Shown here piece by piece: positions 11,501-24,757 of a stretch of DNA of 64,000 nucleotides. Origin of the DNA: Turbatrix aceti. Lineage: Eukaryota; Nematoda; Chromadorea; Rhabditida; Panagrolaimidae. The stretch spans positions 5,459,725 through 5,523,724 of the forward strand of contig OZ017769.1 in the NCBI GenBank assembly GCA_963969345.1, given 5' to 3'. Below the pieces are notes generated by a model. The model had not been told where the DNA came from, ran no database searches, and saw only the letters and a program-made list of their open reading frames with translations. The translations under genes and the position numbers were made by a program. Position 1 is the first letter of the stretch, and every line of letters starts with the position of its first letter.

Positions 11501-12495
11501 AAGTTGTCGAAGAAAGAAAAGAAAAAGAAGACTCGGGAAGAAGGTTGGTTGCATTCGGATTCTGAATCCAACAGGGCCGTTGCGGGGGCGTCGGTTTGTT
11601 CTTGGCAATAATTGTATCGTTGCAGGAAAGACAACTCGTGCCAATAACACCCGTAGCGCTGCCAGGGAACCTCACTGGATGGATTTCGTGACGCGTAAGG
11701 GCGCATCGACGTCGAAGCCGTCCGCGTCGACCGGTGTCTTGCCATTCATCACGCAAGGTGAGGCTTTCTGCCGGGGAAGTACAGTACCGTTTTTTTTTCC
11801 TGTCCGTTGCACTTGACTCGTTCCCCATCTTTTGTTTTTATCTGCACTCGCGCTTCTCTTCGTCTTGCTTTTGTTATTGTGGTTGTCATTCATTGCATTT
11901 CTGATGGATGCCTCATTTCAGCTCGTCAGACAGAAGCCGCCCGTCCTCACGTCGATGTCGACTCACCGGCATCCCCCGACCAGGTAGCAGCCTCGGCGGA
12001 CGATCTGCTCCTTCCCGCTTCGGCTTTCATTGCTCCGCAAGACGACAAGTCCCGCGAATTCTTTGTAGCCAAGCCGGATGACCGCAAGATGCCTGATTAC
12101 GCCAAGTTCGCGGAAGGTGGGTCAAAAAAAACAAGAAAACAATTTTCGCTTTTTTTGGGTCATTTTTTGAAAATTTCTGAATTTTGAAAACTAATTTATG
12201 AAAATTTAAAAAAACTAAATTCTGACCACTTTTTTTGTTCAAAACGGTCAATTTTTGAAGAAAAAAACGTTTTTCCACATAAAAATTGGAAAAATGCTTT
12301 TTCACAAAAAAAAAGAAAAAAATACGCTTTTTATTTGAAAAAATGCCGCATTCGAATTTTTTTCCAAAATTTCCTGATCGGCCTAAAAATCCAATTTTTT
12401 TAGGAATCACTCCATTCCGCGTAGACAACGTAATGCAGAAGGGCGACTTCTTCGAGAAACTCCGGGAGAAGTGCAAACAGAAAACGGCGCCCTGA
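8574..12495 (+). CDS. ZCCHC8-like: ZCCHC8, zinc-knuckle/PSP scaffold of the NEXT complex
   Basis: Eight exons join in frame to about 888 residues: 8574-8633, 8684-9114, 9200-9352, 9767-10098, 10272-11543, 11626-11757, 11922-12116, 12404-12495. ZCCHC8 bridges MTR4 and RBM7 in the nuclear exosome targeting complex. After an acidic N terminus comes a CCHC knuckle at about 127-139 (CFNCLGAHSVADC), then the PSP domain at about 171-213 (GTISKELRKALNI, GPLEGYPPGYLEL). The very C terminus, MPDYAKFAEGITPFRVDN, matches the conserved C-terminal MTR4-stimulating segment of ZCCHC8 (IPDxxKFAxGITPF pattern). Between them is a long Lys/Pro-rich disordered region encoded by the big exon 5. A reading that stops at 10106 and restarts at the ATG at 10277 is possible, but the in-frame phase-1 junction and the C-terminal motif argue for one gene. 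Confidence 0.8.
9490..9735. repeat. Dispersed repeat, copy in ZCCHC8 intron 3
   Basis: Segments such as cacgatttgtttactttgcat, ttttggctttcatgaacgttttttt and aaaaaatcggcctgttgagag reappear in diverged form at 53690-53845. This marks an old interspersed element. No terminal repeats or coding potential can be seen. Confidence 0.4.
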
Positions 12496-12637
12496 ACTGA
12501 ACGATAATGGCCGGCCTCTTCTTCGAACACGTTTTGCTTTCTCGTGGTTTTTGTTATGAATTTACTTCGTCAAAATAATAAGGCCATACGAGGTACAGCG
12601 AGATCAACAGCGGAGTGGGTGGGTCACTTGCCTCCGC

Positions 12638-13527
12638 CTATTGCTGGGCTACGCCGTTGGGCGGCTGCTGGCTGAGGGTGATGTCGATGGGCGTGAGGCC
12701 GGCGGACTGACCGTGCTTGACGACCATGTAGTACTGCATCGTGTGCTGGTCCTGGATGATGTGTGGCGCGGACTGCAGGTGAGAGGGGAGTTCGGCGAGC
12801 ACCGAATGCACCTCCTCCGATGTCGGCAGCGAGATGGCTGGTTGCTGCGCGAATTCGGGAACCATCGCTGCGTGCGCCTGCATCGGAAGCGAGGGACAAT
12901 CCATGCCGTCCTGCATGGCGGGTTGGTGGTGGTGCATCTCGTGCATGCCACCACCTCCCCCAGACGAGGTATCCATGCCGTCCCCAGCAGCGACGCTGCA
13001 TTCGCGGGATCCAGAAAGCTGACGATCGGGGCGATTCGCGTCGCGGTAACGTTTGAGCAGGAAACTCATGACTTCGTGCAGGTGATCGAAGCCGAGTTTG
13101 TCAAAGGCAAACAGGATATCGTCGCCCGTGATTGTCTTTCTCTTTTCCTAAAAAACGTCTTTTTGAGCCCAAAATCATAAAAAACAAACAAACTCACATC
13201 AGCGCACTTTTCAGCGGCCTCGGAGGCAATAAAAAGAATGAACTCGGAAGCAGCCTCCTGAACGGCCTCTTTTACCTCCTTGGAGAGCTTGCACCTCTCG
13301 GGAACGAAGCGTTTCATGATGCGTTGCACGTTGGCGATAGGCACAAAGCGATCCTGGTCTGGGATGGTCTTGTTATTGTCGTCATCGGAGCCGACCGCGG
13401 CCGTCGTCTGCTGCTGCTGCTGCACGAGTTCTGGCGCCGGCGCTGACACCGGTGTCGGCGGAGACACGTACTGCTGCACCGTCACCGGCGGCAACGATGT
13501 CGTAGTCAGCTGGATATGGTTTGACAT
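12638..13527 (-). CDS. nfyb-1-like: NF-YB, histone-fold subunit of the CCAAT-binding factor
   Basis: Exons 13527-13198 and 13147-12638 give 279 residues. NF-YB pairs with NF-YC through a histone fold and, with NF-YA, binds CCAAT boxes. The core at about residues 59-150 is unmistakable: [35 protein letters not shown] and, across the intron, [20 protein letters not shown]. The N terminus is Gln/Pro/Thr-rich and the C-terminal half is His/Met/Gly-rich and probably disordered. The start codon lies two bases after a T-rich acceptor (ttttttag), suggesting trans-splicing. The gene converges on ZCCHC8 with only 142 bases between the two stop codons. Confidence 0.9.
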
Positions 13528-13529
13528 TA

Positions 13530-14307
13530 CTAAAAAAGCAGAAATCAACGCAACGCATATAAAAAATCTCGCGTTTGGCGTCATCGGAAACGCTCTGTGG
13601 TCCTGCACGGAATTTTACGGTTCAGAATTATTATTCAAGCAGAACCTAAAAAATGAACTAAAAAATTGCATTTTGATACAAAAATTGTGGCCTTTGTAGT
13701 TTATTGTTAATTCAAAACCTCATTTTTCAATTCCAACAACATTTTGTGTTATAAAATTGATATTGCCGCCTTGAGAATTTTTTGTTGAGAAAATTGGACT
13801 CTATCATCAATTTATAACGTAGCTGCGAGTTGGGCTTTTCAAAGAAGCATTCTAAGAATACGATGAATGTCGTTTCATTTTTTGTCTAACTTTGAAATTT
13901 GATTTTTTCTCTGAACTCATTCGTTACCCTAATTGCTTTTCCAGTTATGCAACAATCAATCTCGCAAAGCGTAGGTTTTTTTGTTTTTCCGAGAGATAAC
14001 AAAAAAAAATTTTTTTTCAGAAATCGGGTGAGCGCAGCAATGCGATATATGGTTGATCGGGTGCATCATGACAATTTTGTTATGGTTATCGTGCCCAGTT
14101 CAAAACAAGTAAAGTGCAAAACGCGAATAAGTATAAAAATTGTCACAAAACAATCGATGCACGACCCGCTGTCTGTGTCCCCTGTAAAATATCACATTTA
14201 TCAATCAAACTGGACTTTCAAAAAATGACTCTAGTGCTAATAAGGCACGTCGCAAACGGAACGAAAGAAAGAAATCAACAAGCAACTTGTAATCCGATGG
14301 TGATGAT
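13530..14307. other. Intergenic region between NF-YB and adenosine kinase
   Basis: The region is A/T-rich with no readable exon. It holds the NF-YB upstream sequence and the adenosine kinase 3' flank. Confidence 0.4.
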
Positions 14308-16345
<2,038 letters not shown>

Positions 16346-16906
16346 TCAGTTGGTCGCGAGGCCGTTCTGCTTCATGATGTGGAGGTTGTGATGGATATCG
16401 GGCTGGATATCACACACGAGGTCGATCATGCGCTGGACAACGGTGCTGCGGTTCTTCTCCACGCTGGCAGCGATTTCGGCAAGCTCGCGCTCGGTGGTCT
16501 CGTTGATTTGGCGCTGGACATCGTCGCGATTGCCGGCGTGCGTGTTCTCGAAGCGCTCGAACTTGGCGTCTAGTTCCTGGAAATAGGGTCCTCGTCTTAG
16601 CGCGAAAAAATCGTCTATAAAGAATTCGGTATACGGTACATGAAAGTGGTCTCAAAGCGAAAAAATGGTTTGAATAATTTGTATTACGGTATATCAGAGC
16701 GGTCTTATGTTAGCACGAAAAAAGGTTGGAAAAATTCAAAATAGATTCCTGACCTTCTTGAACTTGGCAATGTCGGCGGTGGCTTCGTCGCGTGCTTTCT
16801 TCAGACGTTCGATGCGGCGTCTCTTGGCCTCATTGATTTGATCGTTCGCCTTGCGTTCGGCGACGATGAGTTGGTGAATTCCGCGGTTCTGCGCGAGCGA
16901 CGACAT
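16346..16906 (-). CDS. vha-10-like: V-type H+-ATPase subunit G
   Basis: Exons 16906-16754 and 16576-16346 give 127 residues, the typical size of subunit G. This is a peripheral-stalk subunit of the V1 sector that acidifies organelles. The N terminus NRGIHQLIVAERKANDQI followed by EAKRRRIERLKKARDEA matches the conserved first helix. The C terminus IDLVCDIQPDIHHNLHI matches the nematode VHA-10 ending. The whole protein is a single charged helix, as expected for the stalk. The middle is shorter in sequence conservation than the ends. Confidence 0.9.
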
Positions 16907-17311
16907 GACACTGCGATGCGTTTGACAAAGTGCTCAGCACCAGGCCCCCGTGTCCCTCATTCGATTGATTCGCCTCACGCGTATGCATGCGTGATCGGAG
17001 ATCAAAAATCGGATTAGTCCTCGTCCCTCGGTTGTCGGTTGTGGGTTGTGGGTTGCATGTTGCGAGCTCATTTCGGTTGCCCGTGCTCACCAAAAAAAGC
17101 CTCTTGCCTTTTTTTTTCACAGGCCAGAGTCATTTATTGCCTCTGCTTGACGTTTCCTGGTGCTCTACGCGCAGATTTATGGACCCCTCCGAACAAAAAG
17201 CACCGCCAGGGTGTGTGCAGGACCGCACGCAAGCGAGGGGAGCAGGCAGGCAGGCGTGATCGTGGTGGTGTGCCGGGCGTCAGGCAGACTTGAAGCAGTG
17301 CCTCATTTCGC
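16907..17311. other. Divergent promoter region of V-ATPase G and KMT5A-like genes
   Basis: The two genes are transcribed away from each other across 405 bases. No TATA element or other defined motif stands out. Confidence 0.4.
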
Positions 17312-18216
17312 ATGGCTTCTCCTCGCCCACTGGTTGTCAAGCATTTCTGTGAGGCTTCCCAGGGCCGAGTCGGTGTCAGTCTGACCCGAAGACGACACGC
17401 GGCACGGCGCTTCAAGGCCTCCGAGCTGAACTTTGTCGCGGACCACCACCTGGCTGCCGTCCTGGATCATCCTGACTTCAAATCGTACGTTCGCGTCGAC
17501 GTTGCACGCGCTGTCCATGGCCAACAGGGCCTCTTCACGGTCCGTGGCTTCGCTCCCGGCGATGTGGTTACGGAAATCAGAGGTGAGTGAGTGAGTGTGA
17601 GGGATGATGCTCCCTCCTATTGTGTATTGCATACCGGGGAACAAAGCTAGCTGTCACGGGACAGGTCCGCCACCAGGCAGAGAGGCATGTATACAAAATC
17701 GATGCTCGTATAGCTTTCTGTTTTTTTTTGTTCAATCGTCACCGGGGGAACAAACCTGGCTAAAAAAACAAAAAAAAATAATGGCTTGTTCGAACTGACT
17801 CACCTGACTACCTGAACCAGAGCAAATTCCACCTAAAAACAGCAAAAACGTCAGATAACGATGACACCTTTTTAGGCCGTCTCGTCAGCCATTCGGAAGG
17901 CGTCGCCGTCGAGCGCGCGCTGGAAGCGAGCCAAGAAGACGAAAACGAAGAGGGCAGCCAGACGACGTACTGCTTCTTCATCGCGACCTCTGAGGCCGGC
18001 AGCCATGCGCTCATCGTTGACAGCAACTGCGAGGCATACTTCATCAATCACAGCGCGGAGAACGCCAACGTCAAACCCAAAGCCTCCTGGATCCGCGGCA
18101 AGCTGAGGGTCTACTTTGTCGCGCTCAAGGCCATATCCCACGACGAGGAGCTCCTCTTTGACTACGCTGATCGTCGAATCGCCGCCATTCGCAGCAATCC
18201 CTGGCTCAAGTACTGA
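17312..18216 (+). CDS. set-1-like: KMT5A/PR-Set7-type histone H4-Lys20 methyltransferase
   Basis: Exons 17312-17582 and 17876-18216 give 203 residues. KMT5A enzymes monomethylate H4K20 and act in chromosome condensation and X-chromosome dosage control in C. elegans (SET-1). The SET domain spans about residues 55-203: the glycine-rich opening is GQQGLFTVRGFAPGDVVTEIRG, the knot motif is AYFINHSAENANVK, the second motif is DEELLFDYADR. The ending RIAAIRSNPWLKY is the hallmark of this subfamily (KASIEAHPWLKH in vertebrates). There is no post-SET cysteine cluster, also typical. The usual long N-terminal region is reduced to about 50 residues. The first glycine-rich GRG motif is replaced by QG, so activity should be tested. 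Confidence 0.8.
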
Positions 18217-18857
18217 CTGACTCATGTACTGTACTGACTCATCAAGCTGTCAGACAATGCTTGCCATGTCTAATTACCATATTGCAATTACTAAAAAGAA
18301 CCGAATCACACATCGAAAAAATGAATAAAATTACGGTTTTTATAGGCAGCTGAAAATTAATTTTTCGGTTTTACAAAAAAAATTTAAAAAAAAACAACAT
18401 TTTTTTTATAAAAAAAATACATGTTGCCGCCACGTCACCAACGGAAATTCAAAATTCAATTTCAAACAATGTAACTTTAGTTTTTGTATTTTTTGGCGCA
18501 TGCGCCGAAAAATCCCACAAAATCCAAAAAAACCCTTCTAATTGCGCGCAGACTGCAAAACCTTTGCAGCTCGGAGTCCTTGCTGAAGTGGAACGCTGGC
18601 CGGCTGCAATCTGCAACGGAGTGACTCAGGGGCCGGTTTCGGTGGGTGAAGAAATCGTGAGCGGTGATGATGTCTCGTCACCACCATCACACTGCTTCGA
18701 TCTGCGCTCATCTCTGACGACGAGCGATTTTTGCGTTGCGTGCATTGAACGTCGTCGATTGATTCGACTCGTCATTGATTTGCTCTTTTTTGCGTGCACG
18801 CCGCCGCGCCTGCGCCTTCCTGACCGTCATCGTTGCAGGCGAGCACCAGCAACGAGC
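18217..18857. other. Intergenic region and leader of the HD-PTP gene
   Basis: An acceptor cgttgcag ends at 18839, 18 bases before the HD-PTP start, and fits a trans-splice site or a 5' UTR intron. The frame open from 18564 would add 98 residues of no recognisable family and is probably not translated. Confidence 0.4.
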
Positions 18858-21800
18858 ATGGATGCCCTGCCTCGAGTGCCGATGCTGGCGCCGGACATCA
18901 AGGTGCCGGACGCCTCGCTGCCGACGGAGCTCATTCCGAAGCTGCGCGAATACATTCTGACACACTTCAACGACGATCCCACCCGCTTCAACGACGCCTT
19001 CAGCGAGCTCCAGTCCATGAGGTACACTCTCGGTCGATGCATCGCGAATGTCGAATCGCTCTGCATCATGAAGCGGTACTACGCTCAGCTCCAGATGATG
19101 AAGAATCGCTTCCCGATGGAGCAGGGCGAGGCCGTCGCTGTGCCTTTTGCCTGGACTGACCGCAGCTTTGACATTCCCACCGTCGTCCAGTACGACGACG
19201 TCACGTTTGAGCTCTGCTGCGTCATGTACAACATCGGAGCTATCCACGCTGCTATTGCGGCCAATGAGACCCGATCTGACATGAATGTTAGTTTTTTGGG
19301 GTTTTTTGTTGTTTTTGACGACTTTTTGTGCTTTCAGTCGATCAAAAACGCCTTCATGCACTTCCAATGCGCCGCGTGGCCTCTGCAGTATCTCAGAGAC
19401 GAACTCCCGGCTGGCAGGTGGGGGTCTGCTGATTTCGAGCACGAGTTGCTCACCTTTTTCGTCAATTTGATGCTTGTGAGTTGCGATTGCCTGTTTTATA
19501 TAGTGTTTCACCGACTCCGGCTTTAACTCAGTCGACTGCGACTCAGAATCTAGAGTTGAGAGTCCGAATGAAATTAACGATTTTTTTTAATCATTTTTGA
19601 GTATTTCTTGTCCAAAATTCATTAATTCTAGAAATTGCCTACGTTTTAGTGTTTTTTGTGCGTTTTCTACAAAAAAAAATTTTGAATCGGTACTATTTTA
19701 TGAATGGTAGCCAATTTGGGTCAAAATGAGTCGTGAGTCGGAGTCGATTTTTCTCCAAATTGGAACTCTGCCATTTTACAGCACCTCGATTTTTATAAAT
19801 CCTAATTTCAGGTCCAAGCCCAAGAATGCCTGATCGAAAAATCCATCATAGACCGCCGGAAGCACTCTGTGATCGCCAAGCTCTGCCGGCACGCTGCAGA
19901 CACCTACTTCGAGTTGCTCGTCGTCATCGATCACGCCGGATTCAGTGAGTACGTGTCAAACTCGCGTGTCAAGCTGTGGAAGGGCATGTGCGGGACCAAA
20001 GGGAACCTCTACGCGGCTATCAGCAGGTACCACCTCGGACTCGAGGCCGGGGAGGACGAGAAGTACGGTGAACAGGTGTGTCACCTGGTCGCCGCCGCCG
20101 ATCACATCAAATCCGCTGGCGAGTACGTGGACAAGGACAGACGGGAGGGAATGAAGTCCGCCGTCGTCTTTGCCACTGACCTCATCCAAAAACAGTAAGC
20201 CGGGATTTTTTCGATCCAAACCGACGATAATCAACTTTTTTTCAGGAAAGCACTGGCCGAGAAGGACAACGGCTTCATCTACCACGACATCGTGCCGAAA
20301 GCCGAGGACCTGACCCAGGTGGAGGCAATTTCCATGGTGAAACCCATCTCTTTTGACCCCCACGACCGGTCAGTCTCCGGCGAGGATCTGTTCGCATCGC
20401 TGCTGCCGGCGAACGCGCTCAAAGGCGTCTCGGAGTACAGCGAGGAGAAAGCACGCCTCAAGCGATCTGTAGCCGAGCGGATTGAAAAGAAAGACGCCGA
20501 ACTCGAACGCCATCTGCTCTCCCTCCAGCTTGGTCAGATCAATTTGGATGAAGAAGCGACCGACGACATGCGTCTGCCCGACGAGTTGCTCCAGGCCAGC
20601 GCTGCTTTTACCGGGAAGCCGCACGCTTTTTCCGAGCTCCTGGAAAAGTTTCAAGGTTTGTTGCGTCAACTTTTGCTGTAAAAAAAATCAATATTTTGGG
20701 TACTCACGGTTTTTTGGACGTCAAAACTCAAAATTTAGGCTTAAATTTGATTATGTCGAATTTTTATACAAAATTTTGTACTTTTTATATTTTTTTTTCT
20801 AAACACAAACATTTTTTTGGTTCAAAATCCGAATTTTTAGGTAAACTACGCGCTTTTTGGTGGGGTACCGGGAGTTCGGGTTTCAATCATTTTTTCAACG
20901 TTTCATGACGTGTTTTTTTCTAGTCGTGTCCAACAAGTCATCAGAAGGCGGAGAAAAGCTGCACGACCTGAAACGCCGTCTGCAGAACGTCAAATGTCCA
21001 AAACTCGAATCAGACGAGGGTTTCCGGGTCATCGAGTCCCGAATCGACGAACTCATCGAGCACCACAACCAGGCGAGAACCAACAATTCGGAGCTGCAGA
21101 AGGCGCTTGCCAGCCAGTCGGAGCAGCTCAAACTCCTCGCCCAGCCCCTGCAGGAGCTCGTCAAGAACATCTGCGACAAAAGCGTCAATCCTGGATCGAC
21201 AGACGAGGGCGTGGCTCTGCGAAAGATGCTCGACAAGGTGGATGAAATGCGTCGGCAGCGAATCGCGCTCTTTGAATCGCTGCGCATCGATATTGAAAAC
21301 GACGATATCACGCCGAAAATACTCGCAGAGAAACATCTCAACCTGCAGACGCTGTTCACGAACGAGCTCAAAAAGCACGACAAGTCCATTCAGCTCATCG
21401 ACATGAATCTCGATGCTCAGGAGAGGATTCTGCGCGCTCTTGCAGAAGCCAATGCCAACTTTGCGGAGTGCCGGAGGGAAGTCGTCGACGTTAATTCAAA
21501 GTAAGTCGGTTTTCGGTGTTCATGGAGGGGTGAAAGTTTGTGTTCGTTCACGAACAAATTCAAAATTTTTTTGTTCTTGTTTGTTCACGAACATTTATAA
21601 ATTTTTCGAACAGATAACACGGACAAAATAGGTCACAAATTTTGGGTTTTTTTTGAGAAATTAAGTCAAAAACGCTGTTATTTGATAAAAAAAATTTTGC
21701 TTTTATCGTAATTTTGCCTGAATGAACAAAATTTGGCCAAAAAAGATGTTCAGTGTTCGTTCGTTTTTATTAACAAAATTTGAGAAACTTTCGTTGCCGA

Positions 21801-24302
21801 ACAAAAAATCAAGTTTTCATCCCATCCCTGTCTGTGATACTGATAACCTCTTTTCAGACGAGCTCGACAGTCGGCATCTCTCGTGACAGCCTTCGAAGTG
21901 TTCTCCGGCGTCGCTGAAAAAACCGATGCTGCTCTCGTGTTTTATAACCAGCTCTTCACTCTCATCCGTGCCCTCGAAAAGGCAGTCTCCAACATTGAAG
22001 ATACATGCAAGTTTTTTCCAACCTGAAAATAACAATTTCTGAAATTAACTTTTTTTAGTCCGGGAAGAGCGTCAGAAATTCGATCGAAAACAGGCTCTGG
22101 CTGCATCGGAGCGATCGGCTCCGGGATTGTCGCTCGATGACGACGACAGCATCACGGGCGAGATCGCCGCTTCCATGGGCCCGCCTAAGAACCGGCCACG
22201 ACTCGCTGACTACATGGCCTTCTACCGTAACAAGAGAGGCCCAGGAGCGGGAGCGCCACCCGGCGTAGGCGCTTACAGGGGACCTGGCCTGCCTCCCCTC
22301 GGCCAGGATGCACAGGTGCCAGGTGTATCCGGGTCACCGACGTCGTTGCCACAGTTTTCAGGCGTTCCGCCGCCTGGTTCTGACTATGGGGCTCCAAATC
22401 GGTATTTACCGCCGCCTCAGCGTGAGTCATACGGCTCACAGCAGCAACAACAGCAGCCGAACGCCGGACCGTCTCCAGGTGGTTTTGGAACCTCACCGAC
22501 TGTGCCGCAACCCTCGCCGTCTCCATTGTCTTCCACGCGGGGTGTGACTTCCAATTTGGGAACCGCGGAGCAACAACAGGCGCCGAAGAACGTTTATCAA
22601 GGCTATCCAGGGCCGCAGGGCGGACAACAGGTGCCGACGTCTCAGGCACAGTTTGGGCAGTATGGAAATCAGTTTTCTGGTTATGGGAGTCTGCCTCAGC
22701 AGCAGCAACAGCCCACAGCGATAACTCAACAGTGGACGCAGCAGCAACAGGCTCAGCAGAACGGGGAGGCTGCCAAAAATGGGTTTTCGCAGAATGGACC
22801 CGGACAGCAACAGCCCCAGCAACCGCCACAACAAGTGCATCCATCCGGTGGCTATCAGGCTTCTCCTGTACCTGAGCAACCTGGTTATCAGCAGCAAGCA
22901 CTGAATCAACAGTGGCACCAACAACAACAGCAGCAGTTGCAGGAACAACAGCAACGGGAGCTCCAACGGCAACGGGATGAGCAGTTGCAGCGGCAGTTAC
23001 AAGAACAACAACAACAGCAAGAGCGTTATAAGCTGCAGCAGCAACAACAGCAGCAGCAGTACGAACGTGAGCAGCAGGTGCAACGGGAGCTCCAACAGCA
23101 GCGGGAGCTCCAACAGCAACGGGAGCTTCAGCAGCAACGGGAGCTTCAGCAGCAACGGGAGCTCCAACAGCAACGCGAACAACAGCAACGCGAACAACAG
23201 CAACGCGAACAACAGCAACGTGAGCAACAACAGCGCGAACAACAACAGCGCGAACATCTACAACGTGAACAGCAACAGCGCGAACAGCAGCAACGCGAAC
23301 AGCGGCAACGTGAACAGCAGCAGCAGTACGAACGTGAGCAACAGGTCCAACGGGAGCTCCAACAGCAGCGGGAGCTTCAGCTGCAATGGGAGCTCCAACA
23401 GCAACGCGAACAACAGCAACGTGAACAGCAACAGCGCGAACAGCAGCAACGTGAACAACAACAACGTGAGCAGCAGCAACGCGAACAACAGCAACGTCAA
23501 TTTGGCAACGGCAACGAGCAGCAGGGGTGGGCGACGATGTTCACCTCGCCTACGCCCCAGGCCCAGGTCGCGCCCGTGCAGCAGCCCCAGCAACGACCCT
23601 ATCAGGCGCAATCGACGGTCTTTGGTCAGCAGCAGCCTTCGTCGGCGGCGGCGGTTGTCAGCCAGCGGGAATCGCCGACTGTGGCCGTGCAGCCGACCTC
23701 GTGGAGACCTCAGCCACAGTCGCAGTCGCAACCGGCTTCTGGGGCTCCCGCGAACCAGACTGCTCCTGCCACGACGCCGGGCGGCTTCGGTCCTTCGCCC
23801 TACGCTGACTACATCCGGCGGCAGCCCCTCGGGGGAGCGACCAACGCCGCAGAGCCTTCACCCTGGCACCGGGGCGCCGTTCAGCAGCTTCGAACTTCCC
23901 CGTACGCTGCAAATGGGCAGGGAGGCTACGTCAGCCCCTTCGCGCCCCAGCGATCGAATCCCGGCGCGACTGGGATGACCGCCAATTCGCCTTTTTCCAA
24001 CCAGGGAACCCCGGGACAGCAAGGGGTGTCCGCCGATGCGCTTACTTCGGTGAGTCTTTTCGAGTTATCCTAGCGCAGATTAACTTGAAATCAATTTTTT
24101 TCAGCACCTGGTTAACAACCTCTTCTCCCCGAGCCCGACATCGATGCCGGCCGCCGCGGCCATCGTGCAGCCTCTCTCCGAAGCCCAATCCAACCCGATG
24201 TGCCGTCCCGCAGCGGCAGTGCCCCCGATGCGGCGTCCGGATGGCTCGTGGTCGACGCCGGCCGAACTCGGCTACGCCCAGCCCCCTCCTCCGCAGCGAT
24301 AA
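18858..24302 (+). CDS. ego-2-like: HD-PTP/EGO-2-like Bro1-domain protein without phosphatase domain
   Basis: Nine exons join to about 1235 residues: 18858-19286, 19338-19475, 19812-20194, 20246-20655, 20924-21500, 21858-22006, 22059-24049, 24105-24302 (the first entry carries the start). HD-PTP works with ESCRT in endosomal sorting. The Bro1 domain (about 1-370) is shown by HFQCAAWPLQYLRDELP, VQAQECLIEKSIIDRRK and KDNGFIYHDIVPK. The ordering VKPISF, SGEDLFASLLP, YSEEKARL is specific to HD-PTP rather than ALIX. A coiled V domain follows to about 720, then a Pro/Gly/Gln-rich tail with a long run of QQQRE repeats (about 790-990). The tyrosine phosphatase domain of vertebrate PTPN23 is absent. 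The intron at 22007 has a GC donor. Confidence 0.85.
19520..19790. repeat. Dispersed intronic element, copy 3 (inverted relative to copies 1 and 2)
   Basis: The intron runs from tgtttcaccgactccg to ggagtcgatttttctccaaattggaac and contains gtcaaaatgagtcg, the reverse complement of text in copies at 3660 and 6376. The ends form imperfect inverted repeats. Confidence 0.5.
21521..21838. repeat. Foldback element in HD-PTP intron rich in GTTCGTTCACGAAC palindromes
   Basis: The segment opens with ggaggggtgaaagtttg and closes with ttttcatcccatccctg, so its ends are inverted repeats. Inside are several gttcgttcacgaac-type palindromes. The same design occurs in the GMAP-210-like gene intron at about 50758-52650. 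Confidence 0.5.
22917..23510 (+). repeat. Coding (QQQRE)n repeat of HD-PTP
   Basis: About 600 bases of imperfect 15-base units (caacagcaacgcgaa type) encode Gln-Gln-Gln-Arg-Glu, in blocks starting with RELQQQ and then REQQQ. The pattern RELQQQ/REQQQ appears twice in the same order, so one block was duplicated inside the repeat. Confidence 0.85.
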
Positions 24303-24757
24303 CTTACATGTGTCTGTACTGAATACATATTTATAGCTTTCATGGTAACCTTGTTCATAAAATTGAGAAATAAACAGGCATTGAACGTACTTTGGTTCCA
24401 AAATTTAAAAAAAAAGAGCGGTGTTTGGAGGAAATCAGCTTCTGAGAAATCGAACGAGCGCAAGCATTTTGACCGTGTTTGCATACAAACTGCGAATGGA
24501 TAATTTTATGAAACACTACGAGCCGAATTGGGATGGCCTAAAATTTTTTTTGGATCTTTTCATGCAAAATTTTGTCTTTGTAATGATTTTTTTGACAAAA
24601 ATACATCATTTTGAGGAAAAAACATACTTTTTTCGTGCTGAAAACCGTACAACCCGTGCCCAGCCCAGCGATAACATATTTCCGTACTATACACATTTAT
24701 AACACTCAAGGTAACATTATTAATAAAAATTGAGAAATAAATATTCATTGCATGTGA
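24303..24757. other. 3' flank of HD-PTP and duplicated 3' UTR segment, up to the FAAH stop
   Basis: The end of HD-PTP with its AATAAA near 24369 is repeated in diverged form at about 24655-24740 (cagcgataac, cgtacta, catttataa, aaattgagaaataaa in the same order). The second copy abuts the 3' end of the convergent amidase gene. Confidence 0.5.

Noticed and set aside
10277..12495. Separate downstream gene in an operon with ZCCHC8
   Set aside because: The frame is continuous across 10098/10272 and the C-terminal motif is that of ZCCHC8; the alternative is reported as a finding.
18564..18857. 98-residue N-terminal extension of HD-PTP
   Set aside because: The Bro1 proteins begin at the MDALPRVPM start, and a splice acceptor at 18839 interrupts the extension.
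22997..23257. Leu-rich frame on the minus strand
   Set aside because: It is the antisense reading of the CAG/CAA-rich Gln repeat of HD-PTP.
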